Shown here in pieces: positions 52,432-64,000 of a DNA stretch of 64,000 nucleotides. Under the pieces are notes generated by a model. The model worked only from the letters and a program-made list of their open reading frames with translations, did no database searches and was not told the DNA's origin. The position numbers and the translations under genes are program-made. The stretch spans positions 124,001-188,000 of the forward strand of contig JBAMDO010000053.1 of NCBI GenBank assembly GCA_037074765.1. The letters are read 5' to 3'. Every line of letters starts with the position of its first letter. Positions within the stretch are counted from its first letter, which is position 1. Source of the DNA: Mansonella perstans (taxonomy: Eukaryota; Nematoda; Chromadorea; Rhabditida; Onchocercidae).

Positions 52432-55400
52432 CATCGAAAAGAGAAAATTCTTTCTGTTCGCCTAAACAAAAAGGATAAGGGAAAGAGAAAATGCCATCAA
52501 TAGAAACTATCAAATCCGATTTGAAATTAATCACAATCATCTCTTCTCTCTTCAACATACATCCTCTACTAAAACATTGATTACACAAAGTTTAGCATAT
52601 CATCGCTTCTCTCTACACCTTTCTTCCCTCTCATTATATATTTATTGTAGCCTATTCATCCTTCTTCTTCTTCTTCATGCCATCAATCTATCCTTCTCCG
52701 TTGCCAAATGATAAAATGTGAGGAAAAATTAAGCTAACACAGCTAAAATGTTTCTTCGGACACACAAAGAGACACTAATCATTTTTTACTGTTTGCAGTT
52801 GTCCGTGCTCAAAGAGCTCTTCCTATCACAGCTGCTTCTAATCCAATTGATTCAACTAAATTCACGTCCGTAGTAATTGACACCTTCAGCAGACAGTGTG
52901 TCTAATCGCAACTCTCTCAGAACAAACAGCCTGAGAGATCGTACTGCTCAAAAGTTTTAGGATTTTTCAAATTTCTCGCATATACTATAAATTTTTTTTT
53001 TTGAATAGATATAAATAAGTAACTAATAATAGTTATTATTATTAGTTGATAATAATTTTAGATAGATTTTTCAATTACATAAGTGCAAATAAAGTATCTT
53101 GTTTGATTGTAATTCATCATAGCGTATATATTCAAAACAAAAGAGCTAGAAAAAATTTTTGCTAATTATTAAATAACACTTAAAATTTCAACAGATTAGT
53201 AAAAACAAAAAAAAACATTCTAAAATGTTTTTTACATTACAACAACATTCATTTATTTTGATGTTAGATACCACTCTCAGCTCACTTTAAAAAAAAAAAC
53301 TAAATTGTTTCCAGAGCTGAACATGTCAACAAAATAATCCAGCAGTAATAGCAGCAAGTAAAAGTGAAAGAGGAAAGAAAGAGTAAGAAAACTTTCATTT
53401 CATAAATGAAAATGCAAGAAAATAAGAAAGAGATAAGAGAAACAAAAAAAAAAAAAAATGATGAAAATTTGAAAGAACATTTCGGACTCACGCACATTAA
53501 ATACTGTTCTAAGATGAGTAATAGTAATTAACATGATGGTAACGAATAGATGATATTTGTGGTAAGAATAGATAAGATAAACACATTCTTCCTTCCTTCA
53601 CATCTTTTGTCTTCCTCTTCCCCACCCTTCCAAAAATGAATTTCCGGCAGTTTGTTACAAACTTTTCCTTCTCCGCCTCTTCCTGTTGACGCTAGCTCTT
53701 TTCTTCTCTTTCATTTCCGTTGCAATTCTCTCGTAAAATTGACATTTATTTTGATATTCTCAAATGAAACACAGAAAACTTTTAACAAGCAGATTCGCTT
53801 TCGTTTGTAGTTTTAATAGATGTTCTCCATGAGAATTTCGTGCAAAATTTTTGAACAGAGTATGAAATAAGTTCTCAAATTGTTACCGAAATGAAATAAG
53901 AACAATAACATACATTTAAAGAAAACGGAGAAAAAAGAAAGAATAACCAGTCATGTCGTAAGAATAACGTGTTCGGGCATGTCATGTGGTGAGAAAATGC
54001 TTATCAAAACTTTTCGTAAATTTTTCAACTAGCATATCGCACAATTTTTAATTTGCAATTAAAATGAAGATCAAGAAAAAGAAATCACTGAATTTCACAC
54101 AAGAAACACGATTTCATAGAAGCAGGAACATTTAAAGACCTAATATGGCAACAGCAGGAAAACAAATTACCAATGTTTCTAATTTAAAACTAAAAAGATT
54201 GAACTATTTAAGATTGATGTGACTAATGATAAAATGAATGATAAAAAAGCAAATAAGAAGTGAACATCTGTATCATTGTTCAGCCCACAAAATTTATCAC
54301 CGGATCCATAAAATCACTTACCTTTACGCTTGGCTCAACTTCTAAAGCATATGGTTCATTTTGATACATCTGAATATCACTGATAATTGATGCTATCCGA
54401 CGACATTTCACAAACGATACCATCACTTTACGACCTGTTACACCCACAATTGACGTATTACCCTCGGCACTAATCTTAAATATAACAAATTTTAGATTTT
54501 TTATCAGCAAAACTGTGGCATGAAATTAAACTTTAAATTTGACAGGATCTCTTCAAAAAACACAAATTAGCTGGTAAACTGCGAGTGAAAAAATAGAAAT
54601 GAGTATCGAATTCAACCGCAACTGCTTTAAATAAGGTAAAAGTTGTGGAACATCTTCAAATTTGATAGTATTTTATAGAACGAAACTTTAGAATACAATG
54701 TACTTCTTATTTTCGAAACTAAATAAAATCAATTAAAAGGACATCGAATTTATTACTAGACAAAACACCCTCTTAAAAAGCTAACATTTTGAACGTTCAA
54801 AACCACTTCTAGCATTTCAGTTGCAGTGAGCACTAGGAACTTAAATGAATTTAACTTGCAATACAGATATATAATTATAAAGGCATCGTCAATGAAATAG
54901 ATATAAAAAAACCTGTTCGTGAGTAAGATCTTCGCTCTGTACAAATGTGCTGTTTCCTTCTTCATAGAAAAAAATTTTGGAAAGATAATGACCTTAAAGA
55001 TACGGGATAAACATAGTGATACAGTATAACATAATTTACATATTTGTTTTAACGATGATATTTTAATGATGTTATTAACACTGCTACAGCCAATCAAAGT
55101 CTACTTGAACCACGATGAAAATCGATCGTACTAATGTAGGAGAAAAAATTTTTAAACATTAGAATTATTTTTTTTTAATAACGTATTCCTGGCATTATTT
55201 TTTACTCATACCATTGTTTTTACAAAATACTTATACTAACCAAAAAAAGGGACGCAAGGTGGATTGATACTTTTTAGCCGTTCAATCATTTCTTTCCAGT
55301 GCGGATTGCAAAGTTTCTTGAATTTTTCATACCATACTTGTTTCTCGCGATCTATTCTCTTCAAATTAATGATTATGAGTCAAATAAAAAGATTTTAATT

Positions 55401-58400
55401 TGAAGAAGTAAGAAGTCAAAAATGAATATGAATGAAAAAGGCATAAAAAACAACAGGTATTTTCAAAGAATATAAGAAAAAACATACCTCCCAGCAAGCT
55501 TTAAGCCGATATACGGGACTGCTATTCAAAGCAGAATACAAAGCAACAAGTCCAGTGAAATTGTTCAGTTCTTCGAAAACAAACATTATTTCTAATACTC
55601 GTGAAAACATACATACCCGCTCGTCCAGTGAAGCAGTTTCCACAATAGACCGAGCAACCCAGTAAGTTAGCTAGAAAAAAGTAAACAAGCTAACGAAGGT
55701 TTCAGAAAGTTTTTTATAATAAGCTATCAATAAAGGTTTCTTATATTTTTAATAAATTTTTTTTTCATAAATTTTCTAATAAACTTTGAAATACAAAAAC
55801 GAGTACAATAAAGCTTTGCTAACAAGAAAACCACCTTTCTTCTGAATGATTCGCAACAAACTATTAATATGAATATTTAAGCAAAATATTAACCATGGTA
55901 CTATGATCGATGAGCTTCAGCAGCTGTGGACTTCTGAGATCCTTATCTCTTTTTGTCCAAGCTGAACCAACCAATTCAATGGGTTTAATAGCTTTATAAA
56001 GGTCGAATTGCAACAGAGTTATCTGTCTCCCGATTTCAATTGGATGTAGTGATAGAAGATCGTACGTTTCGATGGCTCCTTTCTCGGCAGTATGCCATAA
56101 AATCTATAGAAAAATCAATTGGAACTAAATGCTGTAACAAAAACAAAGAAACAAAGATAAACAATTCATTTAAATCATAAAGAATGAATTACATTTTCCG
56201 AATTCTTTAGCTGGAAATTGATGTGATTATAACTATTTACAAAAATTGAACCACTAACCATTTCAATGCAATCAAAAAAAGATAATAATGATAAGTATTA
56301 AGCTCAATGTTTCTTCTGTTCAACAAGAAAAATTTTCCTTTTCCACAGTTCAAAAATTTGGAAAGATTTAAGCCATCTAACAACTACGTATACAAATTTT
56401 ACTTTCGGTTTCTGTGGGCTATATGAAGTGGTTGTCGATGAAGAAGGCTCATTTTCAAAAGTATTCTGTGTCACCGACGGAATCGCGTCAGCTCGTTTCT
56501 TCCTTTCGATACAAGTATGAAAAAAAATTGAGGTTTATAATGGTAAAAATTTGTGAAAAAAGGATACGAATTTTTTTCAAAACTAACGGCAAGAACTAGT
56601 TTCGATGAAGTGATAAAAAACCCAACAAGCTGTTCATTTATATTTCGGAATAAAATTATAAGAATAATGAATTACAAAATAAAATTCGCAATAAAAAGAT
56701 TATAAATTATAAACAAAGAATTTGTACCTTAATACTCTTGCACCATTTCTTATATTGATTTATAACTTTTCCATGAGAATCAGTTTCTTCCAAAAATGCA
56801 CACAAGTCTTGCAACAAAACCGCATTATATTCGAAATCATACCAGTGATTGTTGACCCATTGTCGAATCACACTCAGCACTCTGCATAAAAATTTATTGC
56901 GAGAGAGACTTTTACAAATGACTAAAAATACATATATCGGGATTTATGAGATTTCAAGATTTATGAGATTTTACTTACAATTCTTTTACTGATTCATTCC
57001 ATCATCACTAAAACGAAGCACCAGCATATAATAAATTACTAAATATATAAAAAATTTCGCAAAAATACCTGCACTGTATCGGTTGCTGGTATTCTTTTCG
57101 AAATCGTTGATAACTTCGTTCAATTCTGTTTAGCATTGCCGGAGAAACTTGTGCCCTCAGACAATGAGAATGTATTGTAGCATAAGGACCATTTAAAAGC
57201 TCTCTAAAACAATTTAAAACGAAATCGAATCTCCTTTCTATACTCTGTCTTTATTTTATTTCAAAGACATACGAATTCAGCAATAAATATAATTAATTAT
57301 TTACGAATCTTGAATGTGTTTCTATAGATTTCGGAATGAAAATTAACAATACTTCGCAGATTTTACCGTGATTCTAAGTTTGATATGTTATTTGCTTCAG
57401 CTACTTGGAGCTGTGGCGGAGTAGGTACTTGAAAACGTTCAATGAGCAACTGCAACAATTCTGAGGAAGTGCAAAATGAATGATAAGTGGTCAAGAAAGT
57501 GCGCACGTAATTATAATCTGTGTATCTGGAAATATGAATATGAAAACAACTTCATGTCTGACTTTAAATTTAAGAGAAAAGACCAAAAAAAAAAGTTTTG
57601 AACATCTCTGTACAATCAATTGCATCAATAACTATCACTAATAAGTTCGCCAAAATTTGCAATTAAAAACGATGAAGAACTTGCAAATGGTAAGTTAAGC
57701 GTTCAACAAGTTTTAGAACAGTCCCGTGTTTAACAACTGGTATACCACTACTCGATGTATAATCTTCAAACACAATGTTTTCATCGCAGTCTTGATCAGC
57801 GAACCTGAAACTTCCTTCTAAAAAACAACAAGAGTGAAAATTTCTTACACTAACAACAAGTGTCACAAAATATTTATCAGTAATAATACCAATGGAAATA
57901 TAAAACCTCACCTATACTGCTCAGATATCGGCAAAATTAGTGGGACTCGTTTTTCTTCTTCTTTTAATGATGCATCCAACATTCGATCTAATGAACTGAA
58001 AAGCACGCAAAGGAAAGAAAATCAATTACCAAAAACTAGAAGTTTCATCATGCGTTAATAAAAACGAATTAAAAATGAAAAGGTTGGGTATTGCATACCT
58101 TTTTGCTTGAATTTTGACTAAATCACACATCCAACTAGTTTTCTCTTCCTGTGTTCGACAAAACAGTACCCAGGAAGTGTTATCTCCTCGATCATGAGTT
58201 ATTGACCGTGACACGATTTTAAAAGCATTTTGAAGTTCTGTAATATATCTTTTGCAAAACAAATATTTGCTAAAAATAAAATAATGACAACGTAGATATT
58301 TCTCAGATAATATTTGATTAATACAAATGGTACCTTATTTAAGCATCAAATTAATGGTTTCAATATCAAGATAAATCCTTAAGGTCACAGAACCTTCAGT

Positions 58401-61400
58401 ATCCTTCAGATCGAATATATCTGTTTTACGTATATGCACTTTATCCTTGAATTTATAAAGTGGTTTTTCGGGTCGTGATGAGCGCAACGTTTTACAAAGC
58501 ACCAAAAGGTGGTCGAAGAGAAATGCATGACGCACAGTAGTTCCTCTATTCTTTTTTAGCGCATCTATAAATTTTTCAAAACATCTCGTTTTTGAATTCC
58601 AAAAACAATAAATCTCGCAAAACATCATAAAATAATTAAAAATCAAACAGAAATATTCATGCCAGCAGCATTAATTCTTCAAAGAAATTTAAAGGCTAAT
58701 GATAAGATAGTTATGGTTTAACAAGCCCAAACACGCAAATAAAAAACTTACCAGCAGAAGACAATGGCCCGGATCGCAACAACAACAAATCACCTTCTGC
58801 AAAATAATTTAATAAACAATATTATTCTTCCAAATGACATCATGGATAAACACTGTGTAAACAGCGACGGATTAAACCATCAACTACTTTTTATTGAAAA
58901 GGTATATCATTTTATCTGGAAGAAGTTCAATCCATAAACAGCTTTAATATCTGGCTTCTTTGTGGCAATAAATAGTTCCGTTACGAAGAACTCCAGAAAG
59001 ATGTAACCTTTAATGACTTCTGCACATTTATAACCAATTTCCTTGCCTTCCCACAGTTCAATGCTCCGCTGAATTTCTTGAATCCGTCGTCTCTGACGTG
59101 AACAATTTGATTCCGGTAAAGATCGAATACTTTGTTCTCTATAATGTTTAAAATAATAATGAGTGAAATATAAAAACAAAACAACGGTGATACAAAATTT
59201 CATGTAAATAAGTTTTATTTCAACAAAAGTAGAAACTGACGTTTTTAGACGATTAATCAGAAATAAAGGACATAGTGATTCCACCTTCACGGCAAGACCG
59301 CTAAAATAACTTTTCGCGCTTTTTAAGTCTTCGATTTCCTCAGGTGGTTCGGCCAAATGGCATAAAATCTAGGAAGAGAATGCAATAATGACAATAAAAT
59401 TAATTATAAAACATTCCTATAAAACTGGTGACTTAGCGTCAATTGATGATGGATTGCATTGTTAAAATGGTAAACTAACAAGATTTAAATTTAAAAGTTA
59501 GACCGAAATGCAAATGAATTTGAACCATGAAATTTTGAGAAATAAGAAAAAACTAACATTTGTAAGCTCAACGTAACGAAAAAAATGAATAACAGGAATT
59601 TCGAGAAAATACGGAAGGACGTATTTAACAGCAAGTCGAAACGTTTCACCTCCTGGAGTTATACTGTGTGCACGGTCCTCTTGCTGAAAAAGAAATATCT
59701 TAGAAAAAATTTTTCGTGCGTAATATACCTATTTATTCACAACTTTTCTTCGTCGTATTAACAGTGATTTATAAAATAAAATACAATATTAGATTTAAGT
59801 ACAATGCAAAAATTATAGCACTGAAAAATAACACTACAGAAGAACCCAAATTTACCATGAAAAACTGCTCGTATTTAGCATCGTTCAACACTTTTTCTAC
59901 TATAGCTGTCAAGGATCCTTTGAACAAATCCTTAAATCATGAACAATAACAAGATATATAATATATTCTCATGCTTTCAGGAATTAGAAAGAAACTTTAA
60001 ACCATATTTAGTTGGGCTTGTTGCATTAATAGAAAAGTTGTACCATATAAGCAATATAGACATCGAATTCATGAGCCTCCGCAAGCTCCCACAAGCCAGC
60101 TCCTACACATGGCGTATCAGACATTTCAATTGCATCTTCAATCATCCGTTGGATTTTCACTGTTAATTCATGTAATTCCAAAATGTTACCGAACATTTCA
60201 TCGAGGTAGTGCTAGAAATATATTTTACACTAACAACTGATGTCGCTGGAACACCAGAACCTACCATAAACAAACAACATTATAATAAGCGAATATGACA
60301 AGTTTATTAGAAATTACTCCATCAGAATCCTCGAAAACAGTTTCAAAACGACGCCGAAAAACATGAATGATGAGATTGAGGTCACGAAGATATTGAGCTT
60401 CCTCACGATTGAAGTCCCGTGATGCCTGAATTTATATCTTTTGATGAGTAAATAATAAATATAACGCTGACAGAATTGCAATTTGCTGATAACAGTAGTA
60501 ATATATGGCTACAAATAAAAGATGCCTGATGATTTCAAATTAACCTAAAAAGCACCTCTTCATAAGACATTTCTTGCAAGATATCCTCAACGTTATCATT
60601 TAATATTCCAGCTGTGGATGCTTCTTCTTCATTATACAACATTTCTGTAAGCTCCATCAAGCTCTACAAATAAGTCAGAATATGATTATGAAAAAATTAC
60701 TGGTCATAGTGCAAGACTCTGAAGCGTTATTCAAATAATAAAACATAACGCATAGTGAGAACTACACCATGAAAATAATGCTGTTTGTGATTATTGTACT
60801 TAAAACTCCAGAGTTGAAATAAAATGAATTATTATAAATTATTTTACTCACTGTATCAGCACTGAGTGCAATTTTCAAATTCTGCAAACCAATAGTCGGA
60901 TCACATTTCCTTATATTTTTCACATAATTTCCAGTCCACTGAAATACGGAACAATTATCTTCAAAAAAATAATTGAACCGGTACTCTGAACAGAACGGTA
61001 CCTCCAGCATACCTTTAGTATATCTGCTACAATGTATTCGATAACGGAAAGCAAGTATAGCATCACTTCCTCATCTAGCTTGTAACCCAGTAATTCCTGG
61101 AACGATTGCTTTCATTGAAATCTTCGCTGCAAATGCTTCCCCACAAACAGTTTAACAGTTGATAGTATTTTATAATGTAGCAAAAAGTAATTTAATGATT
61201 TCAAAGTTAAAAATAAACACCAAATGATACTTTTAGTTTTGGTTGCAACGTATGCAAAAGTGACATTAAGCTTTTCGAATTTGCATTTCGTTTATCGTGA
61301 AGTTTTTTTCGTGGAATTCTATGTAATGCTTCAGGAGTATTTTGAAACTGAAATCACAAAATTTGCAATATTATTTTATCAGAAAACCTTGTAGCAGTAA

Positions 61401-62279
61401 AGCAGAAAAATAATGGTTTCAAAGTAAGAAATTACCTGAGTAACCCAATGAAACATGCTTGCTGGCAAAATGTTACGCATACTTCGCTCCATATCGTCGA
61501 TTGTTTGCGGATGACTATCTAATAATTCAAAAAATAAACATATTAGTATTTCTTGGATGTGTTCGGCGGCCGCTTGGTCCAATCCGATGCCAGGATGGCA
61601 ATTGTTAGATATCTGAAAATGTTTACGGCAATTGTACAACTAAATTAAAACAATTAAAAGTATTTAAAAACTATTTGAAAATCTCAAAATATAAATGTTA
61701 ACAATAGTGCTATGCAATGAATGATCAAAAAAGGTTAAAGAAAGACATCATCGCATTGATTCTTCGATTTCACTTCCAAAGTAAGCTTAAAACAATCTTT
61801 AGAACATTAGCTGTGCAAAAGATGTCATCTATGCCGATGCTACAATGCATGGCAAAACAAAAACATGGCAGAAACATTTATATTGGTCAGTGGTGAAGTG
61901 ATAATTTACATTGGTCAGTGGTGAAGTGACGGTTTACATTGACGGTCAGTGGTGAAGCATAGTAAGGTATGTAGTACGTGATAAAGGGATGCTCACCTGA
62001 TATATTCGGTCAATGAATACCTTCTGATTCTTCCACTGCGATTGACGATTAGCTGCTGATGAGCGATTACCGATCCCATCACTAACGCTGATGCTCATGG
62101 AATGACCTGTAGTAGCACTTGAAAATATTAAACATCCTTACATCAAATGCTCTCTTTACATTAATAATCAGCAGCAGACAAAATTAGAGCAAATTTTAAG
62201 GATGAATAAAAGAATGATGATGAGGAATACTTATTAATGCATCAAGCATAAGTATTGCTTTTTCTAAAGAATCACTCAT
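42355..62279 (-). CDS. sos-1: Son of sevenless, Ras/Rac guanine nucleotide exchange factor
   Basis: SOS loads GTP onto Ras (and Rac) at the membrane after recruitment by a GRB2-type SH3 adaptor. The hand model has 34 exons and about 1,487 residues: 62279-62231, 62106-61997, 61612-61436, 61347-61231, 61096-61013, 60938-60852, 60663-60556, 60425-60318, 60211-60044, 59930-59856, 59683-59558, 59368-59241, 59138-59008, 58796-58752, 58564-58394, 58237-58099, 57995-57912, 57804-57685, 57525-57367, 57203-57069, 56881-56728, 56498-56403, 56103-55894, 55670-55488, 55358-55241, 54992-54913, 54474-54322, 45633-45514, 44562-44387, 43758-43688, 43534-43217, 43011-42831, 42724-42575, 42487-42355. Domains: tandem histone fold about 25-185; DH about 245-450 ([14 protein letters not shown]); PH about 485-610 ([14 protein letters not shown]); REM about 636-790 ([14 protein letters not shown]); Cdc25/RasGEF about 862-1110 ([36 protein letters not shown]); then a proline-rich tail with IPTVPPRKK and PPPLPPK. 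Exon 22 and 25 acceptors are weak. Confidence 0.97.
46057..46131 (-). other. Candidate alternative first exon of SOS
   Basis: An ATG at 46131 opens 25 codons ([10 protein letters not shown], then a Ser-rich stretch ending SASYDP) that end at a GTAAAAAT donor at 46056. The phase is 0, the same as exon 28 at 45633, so splicing would give a short product with the end of the RasGEF domain and the whole proline-rich tail. An upstream in-frame stop and the absence of a usable acceptor in phase favour a first exon over a cassette exon. Confidence 0.35.
46814..46832. repeat. GCA/CAG microsatellite
   Basis: Six GCA units lie in the large SOS intron. Confidence 0.9.
49647..49680. repeat. Perfect hairpin in SOS intron 27
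   Basis: AAACATTACTACT and its reverse complement AGTAGTAATGTTT are separated by eight bases (TCTCTAGT). Confidence 0.95.
61877..61962. repeat. Three-copy tandem repeat in SOS intron 2
   Basis: Units of about 28-30 bp share GGTCAGTGGTGAAG. The third unit carries an extra GAC before GGTCAG. Confidence 0.9.
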
Positions 62280-62292
62280 TCATCAATCCTTA

Positions 62293-62303
62293 CTAAAAAT
62301 TGA
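62293..62303 (-). promoter_or_regulatory. Candidate spliced-leader acceptor of SOS
   Basis: On the minus strand CAATTTTTAG ends at 62293, about 13 bases before the ATG at 62279. No coding exon lies upstream, so this is a likely trans-splice site and supports the chosen start. Confidence 0.5.
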
Positions 62304-62448
62304 AATTCAAGTATGAATTATCATGTCATTCCTAATTATTCAAGTAAAAACTAAAGTCAAACTAACAATTTTAAAAAGCAACAAAGTTAAATTTAACAGT
62401 GAAATGGACGAGTGGGATATGACAGCATCTCCAAATCTTAATCTTCTT

Positions 62449-62681
62449 CTTACATCGTGAAAGAGTGGACAATACGCGATGCTTACACCGTGAAAGAGTT
62501 GGGCAATACGCAATGCTTATACTATGAAAGAGTGGACAATACGCAATGCTTACACTATGAAAGAGTGGACAATACGCAATGCTTATACTATGAAAGAGTG
62601 GACAATACGCAATGCTTATCACTAAGAGTGGACAATACGCGATGCTATACTATGAAAGAATGGACAATACACGATGCTTAT
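62449..62681. repeat. 33-bp minisatellite upstream of SOS
   Basis: Seven head-to-tail units share GAAAGAGTGGACAATACGCA followed by ATGCTTACACTAT. The central units are nearly identical and the outer ones are diverged or shortened (one lost several bases near 62620). The period is a multiple of three, so a frame stays open on both strands across most of it. That explains the long ORFs there without implying a gene. Confidence 0.95.
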
Positions 62682-64000
62682 TGAATTCATTGCGTAATAT
62701 ATTAATTTTGAAACCAATCAATTCTGGCAAACATAAAAAAATCGAAAAAAGAATGAATGGTCGATGAATGTATTAAAAGTGACAAACAATAAGAATTGAA
62801 CTCAAAAATGATAACTTTAAGTAAAAGTGCCAAGAAGGAAGCATTTAGAATTGAATCTATTATTTAGCTTTCTTAAAAATTTAATACATTATCGAATGCT
62901 TGAATTCGGTACAAAACTATCTTCTTCTTCTGCAGCTTCTGTATATGTTTCTTACAAGTTACCAATATTGAAGAACTAGGCTAATTAAATAGTCTTGGAC
63001 TAATCTTCCATTAATAATACATCTTTTATAATAGCATTATGCCACAAACCATTAATGATTTCAGCCTGAATCATAAAATCCTTATCCGGAACAAATATCA
63101 GGAATTTTTTTTTTAGCACTATAAAATAGTAAAATTCTGAATTTTCTCACTTACTGGGACTTTCTTAGCTTCAAATAATTGGTTGCAGTGAATATATATT
63201 ATTGGCTTTCCAATAGTCCGGAAGTTTTTGAAGTTTTTCAAAAGTCACAGGCCGAAGCGTCAAAGTTAAATCTTTTTTTTGGCAAACTTCAAAGTTTCAA
63301 GCCAACCATGTAATTCTCATAAAATCATTAAGTAAATTCTAATAAAATATCATATTTTAATAAATTCTTGATTTTAACAAAATACCGCATAATTCAAGAA
63401 TGATTCACTTCTTGGAATATGAAGTATTGAAAGCGATAATTTTGTATTACTATGTATTCTTTCAGAAAATGTGTTTGTGATTGCAATTTTTAAAGAAAAC
63501 ACCGTTAGCTTCATTTTTATTCTCAACCTGAAACTTTTATTCAAACATATCATCCAGAAACTTCACAAATTATATTTCATGTGCAATGCTATATTTTATA
63601 TTGATGCAAACAAATTTTATAAGTGAATTTTTTTAATTTTCAAATGAATAACGCCAATAAGTGATTGATGCATAAAATATTACATATTTAGTGATTTTAA
63701 AAACAAATATCAGATTTATTAATTATCAAATGGATTTTTCTTCACAGATTAATCATTGGAAAATTACTAACGTAAGATATGACACGTTATGTGTTTACGA
63801 GTGGGATAGTGAAAATTTTTGTATGAAAACATGCCAATGTTATTTTACGTTTCCTTGCATTATCAAACCTTACGTATAACTCAGTTCGAATTAGAATCCA
63901 AATAATTACAGTGATTTTCCCCCCGGTTTCTATAGATAAAAAAAAAATTCTGCAATAGAGAGAAAATATTGAGCGAAAATAAATTGCAAAGTATTCCTTG

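Larger units (their letters stand above)
45634..54321 (-). other. Giant intron 27 of SOS
   Basis: This 8.7 kb intron separates the exon ending LEVEPSVK (RasGEF domain) from the one starting HFFETINPL. Most other SOS introns are under 1 kb. It contains a candidate alternative first exon (46057-46131), a (CAG)6 tract (46814-46832), a strong hairpin (49647-49680), poly-A/T tracts and pyrimidine-rich stretches (about 52600-52720 and 53580-53740). ORFs inside it on both strands (for example 47417-47674, 51016-51345 and 52262-52588) lack convincing coding character. Confidence 0.85.
62280..64000. other. Upstream flank of SOS
   Basis: This stretch should hold the SOS promoter. It contains the 33-bp minisatellite at 62449-62681. 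Apart from a 62-codon plus-strand ORF (63691-63879, with four cysteines and a TTCTTCACAG acceptor-like site inside), which I do not call, I see nothing coding. Confidence 0.5.

Noticed and set aside
62371..62684. Long ORFs on both strands with 11-residue repeats
   Set aside because: They arise because the 33-bp minisatellite unit is a multiple of three, and no gene structure supports them.

Overview
The window is eukaryotic DNA of about 70% A+T. Small exons are split by short introns ending in TTTTCAG- or TTTTTAG-like acceptors, and several start codons sit a few bases after an acceptor-like site, as expected for spliced-leader trans-splicing. The gene content (a lipin, a class-3 lipase, a worm-type CK1/TTBK kinase, an SRSX-like chemoreceptor and a full-length Son of sevenless) points to a nematode. 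The A+T bias and gene structure suggest a parasitic clade III (filarial-type) worm, but that last step is inference. I see no bacterial genes, rRNA, convincing tRNA or CRISPR array.

Layout. 495-1839 (-) is a small secreted 8-cysteine protein. 1840-8231 is gene-poor, with two copies of a dispersed repeat and one doubtful small ORF. 8232-10386 (+) is a five-exon 7TM receptor. 10387-13475 holds two more copies of the same repeat in opposite orientations. 13476-14811 (-) is an unrecognised 153-residue protein. 16684-19096 (-) is the TTBK-like kinase. 22216-24925 (-) is the secreted lipase, with a complete Ser-Asp-His triad. 27997-33221 (+) is lipin (phosphatidate phosphatase), 17 exons. 35517-37091 (-) is a 100-residue single-pass membrane protein with PPxY motifs and a PDZ-ligand-like tail. 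42355-62279 (-) is SOS, rebuilt here as 34 exons and about 1,487 residues, with one 8.7 kb intron and one apparent GC-AG intron. A 33-bp minisatellite lies about 170 bp upstream of the SOS start codon.

Function. SOS is the Ras/Rac exchange factor acting downstream of receptor tyrosine kinases and GRB2-type adaptors. Lipin makes diacylglycerol from phosphatidate, and the lipase next to it (head to head, 3 kb apart) releases fatty acids outside the cell or in the gut. The genes do not form an obvious operon: same-strand neighbours are kilobases apart. Exon models were built by hand from reading frame, phase and splice motifs, and every junction closes in phase. A few junctions have alternatives, which are stated.
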